From contig JBCDBH010000046.1 in the NCBI GenBank assembly GCA_039184055.1, positions 1-23,783 of the forward strand: 23,783 nt of DNA, read 5' to 3'. Of the stretch, positions 23,241 through 23,783 are shown piece by piece. The position numbers and the translations under genes were made by a program. Source of the stretch: JBCDBH01 sp039184055 (GTDB taxonomy: Bacteria > Acidobacteriota > Thermoanaerobaculia > Multivoradales > J023). Position 1 is the stretch's first letter; each line of letters starts with the position of its first letter. The notes beneath the pieces were generated by a model, which ran no database searches, was not told the origin of the DNA, and worked only from the letters and a program-made list of their open reading frames with translations.

Positions 23241-23783
23241 TTACGCCGCCTCGTTCTTCTCTTCGACCACCCGGCCGTCGAAGAGGTGGACGTTGCGGGT
23301 CGCGTGGGCGGCATAGCGCGGATCGTGCGTCACCATGACGATCGTCGAGCCGGCCTTGTGGAGCTCGTCGAGCAGATCCATCACCGCCTCGCCATTCGAC
23401 GAATCGAGGTTACCGGTCGGCTCGTCGGCGAGCAGCAGCGACGGATCGCCGACCACGGCGCGCGCCACCGCGACACGCTGTTGCTGACCACCCGAGAGCT
23501 GTGACGGGTAGTGCTTGGTGCGATGCGCCATGCCGACCCGCTCGAGCGCCGATTGCACGCGATCTTGGCGCTCGCTCGCCGGCATGCCACGGTAGGTCAG
23601 CGGCAGCTCGACGTTCTCGTAGACGTTGAGATCGCCGATCAGGTTGAACGCCTGAAAGATGAAACCGATCTCGCGGTTGCGGATGCGGGCGCGATCGGCC
23701 AGCGACAAATTCTCGACCGGCTGATCTTTGAGCAGGTACCGCCCTTCCGACGGGGTGTCGAGCAGACCCAGGATCGACAGGAG
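23241..23783 (-). CDS. Second MacB/LolD-type ABC ATPase, N-terminus off the window
   Basis: The last 180 residues of an ABC ATPase whose Walker A part lies beyond the right edge. The Q-loop region (IGFIFQAFNLIGDLNVYENVELPL), the signature LSGGQQQRVAVARA, Walker B LLLADEP, a canonical GNLDS D-loop and the switch His in VTHD are visible. It differs from its neighbour by keeping all canonical residues, so the two are not a recent duplication. It ends with an acidic EEKNEAA tail and is the first visible gene of the ATPase-ATPase-kinase operon. Confidence 0.92.
   Translation of the reverse strand, partial: LLSILGLLDTPSEGRYLLKDQPVENLSLADRARIRNREIGFIFQAFNLIGDLNVYENVELPLTYRGMPASERQDRVQSALERVGMAHRTKHYPSQLSGGQQQRVAVARAVVGDPSLLLADEPTGNLDSSNGEAVMDLLDELHKAGSTIVMVTHDPRYAAHATRNVHLFDGRVVEEKNEAA

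Noticed and set aside
1..23783. CRISPR arrays, insertion sequences, phage or tRNA genes
   Set aside because: No regularly spaced repeats, transposase motifs, phage proteins or tRNA-like cloverleaf with CCA-end context were seen on reading both strands.

Overview
The window is GC-rich, densely coded DNA from a Gram-negative bacterium. A TonB-dependent receptor and several Sec signal peptides indicate an outer membrane. The gene mix (gingipain-like protease with DUF11-like segment, class I-alpha glutamine synthetase, HprK-like/PqqD/radical-SAM genes, CoA-linked aromatic degradation) would suit Acidobacteriota or a similar phylum, but that placement is only an inference and no rRNA marker is present.

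Positions 1-7030, minus strand: the most interesting region. In transcription order there is a large secreted C25 (gingipain-like) cysteine protease, a 58-residue peptide with a two-cysteine C-terminus, a PqqD-like leader-binding protein, a radical SAM enzyme with a reduced SPASM domain, and an HprK-like P-loop kinase. Gaps are 7-36 nt, so this looks like one operon for a ribosomally made, post-translationally modified peptide (RiPP). A perfect palindrome lies upstream of the operon. A strong hairpin follows the kinase gene, then a promoter-like sequence and the first codons of another minus-strand gene cut by the window edge.

Positions 7210-11005: housekeeping-type genes. crcB (fluoride channel) and a threonine/serine dehydratase-like PLP enzyme overlap by ATGA on the minus strand. 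glnA and a divergent creatininase-family hydrolase lie in tandem on the plus strand; the hydrolase has no ordinary start codon.

Positions 10993-21169: a probable uptake and degradation region for an aromatic compound. It holds a TonB-dependent receptor (minus), then RidA-like, crotonase and acyl-CoA dehydrogenase genes (plus), a secreted beta-propeller gene (minus), and a free-standing Old-Yellow-Enzyme gene overlapping a 763-residue monooxygenase/OYE fusion of the 2-aminobenzoyl-CoA (or salicylyl-CoA) monooxygenase type. Both the RidA-like protein and the crotonase lack the usual catalytic residues of their best-known relatives.

Positions 21166-23783, minus strand: two MacB/LolD-type ABC ATPases (one cut by the window edge) followed by an NtrY-like membrane histidine kinase, coupled by a GTGA overlap. 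One ATPase has histidine in place of the D-loop aspartate.

No tRNA, rRNA, CRISPR array, insertion sequence or phage gene was seen. No gene-free stretch is much longer than 300 bases; the longest (6905-7209) holds the palindrome and two small hairpins.
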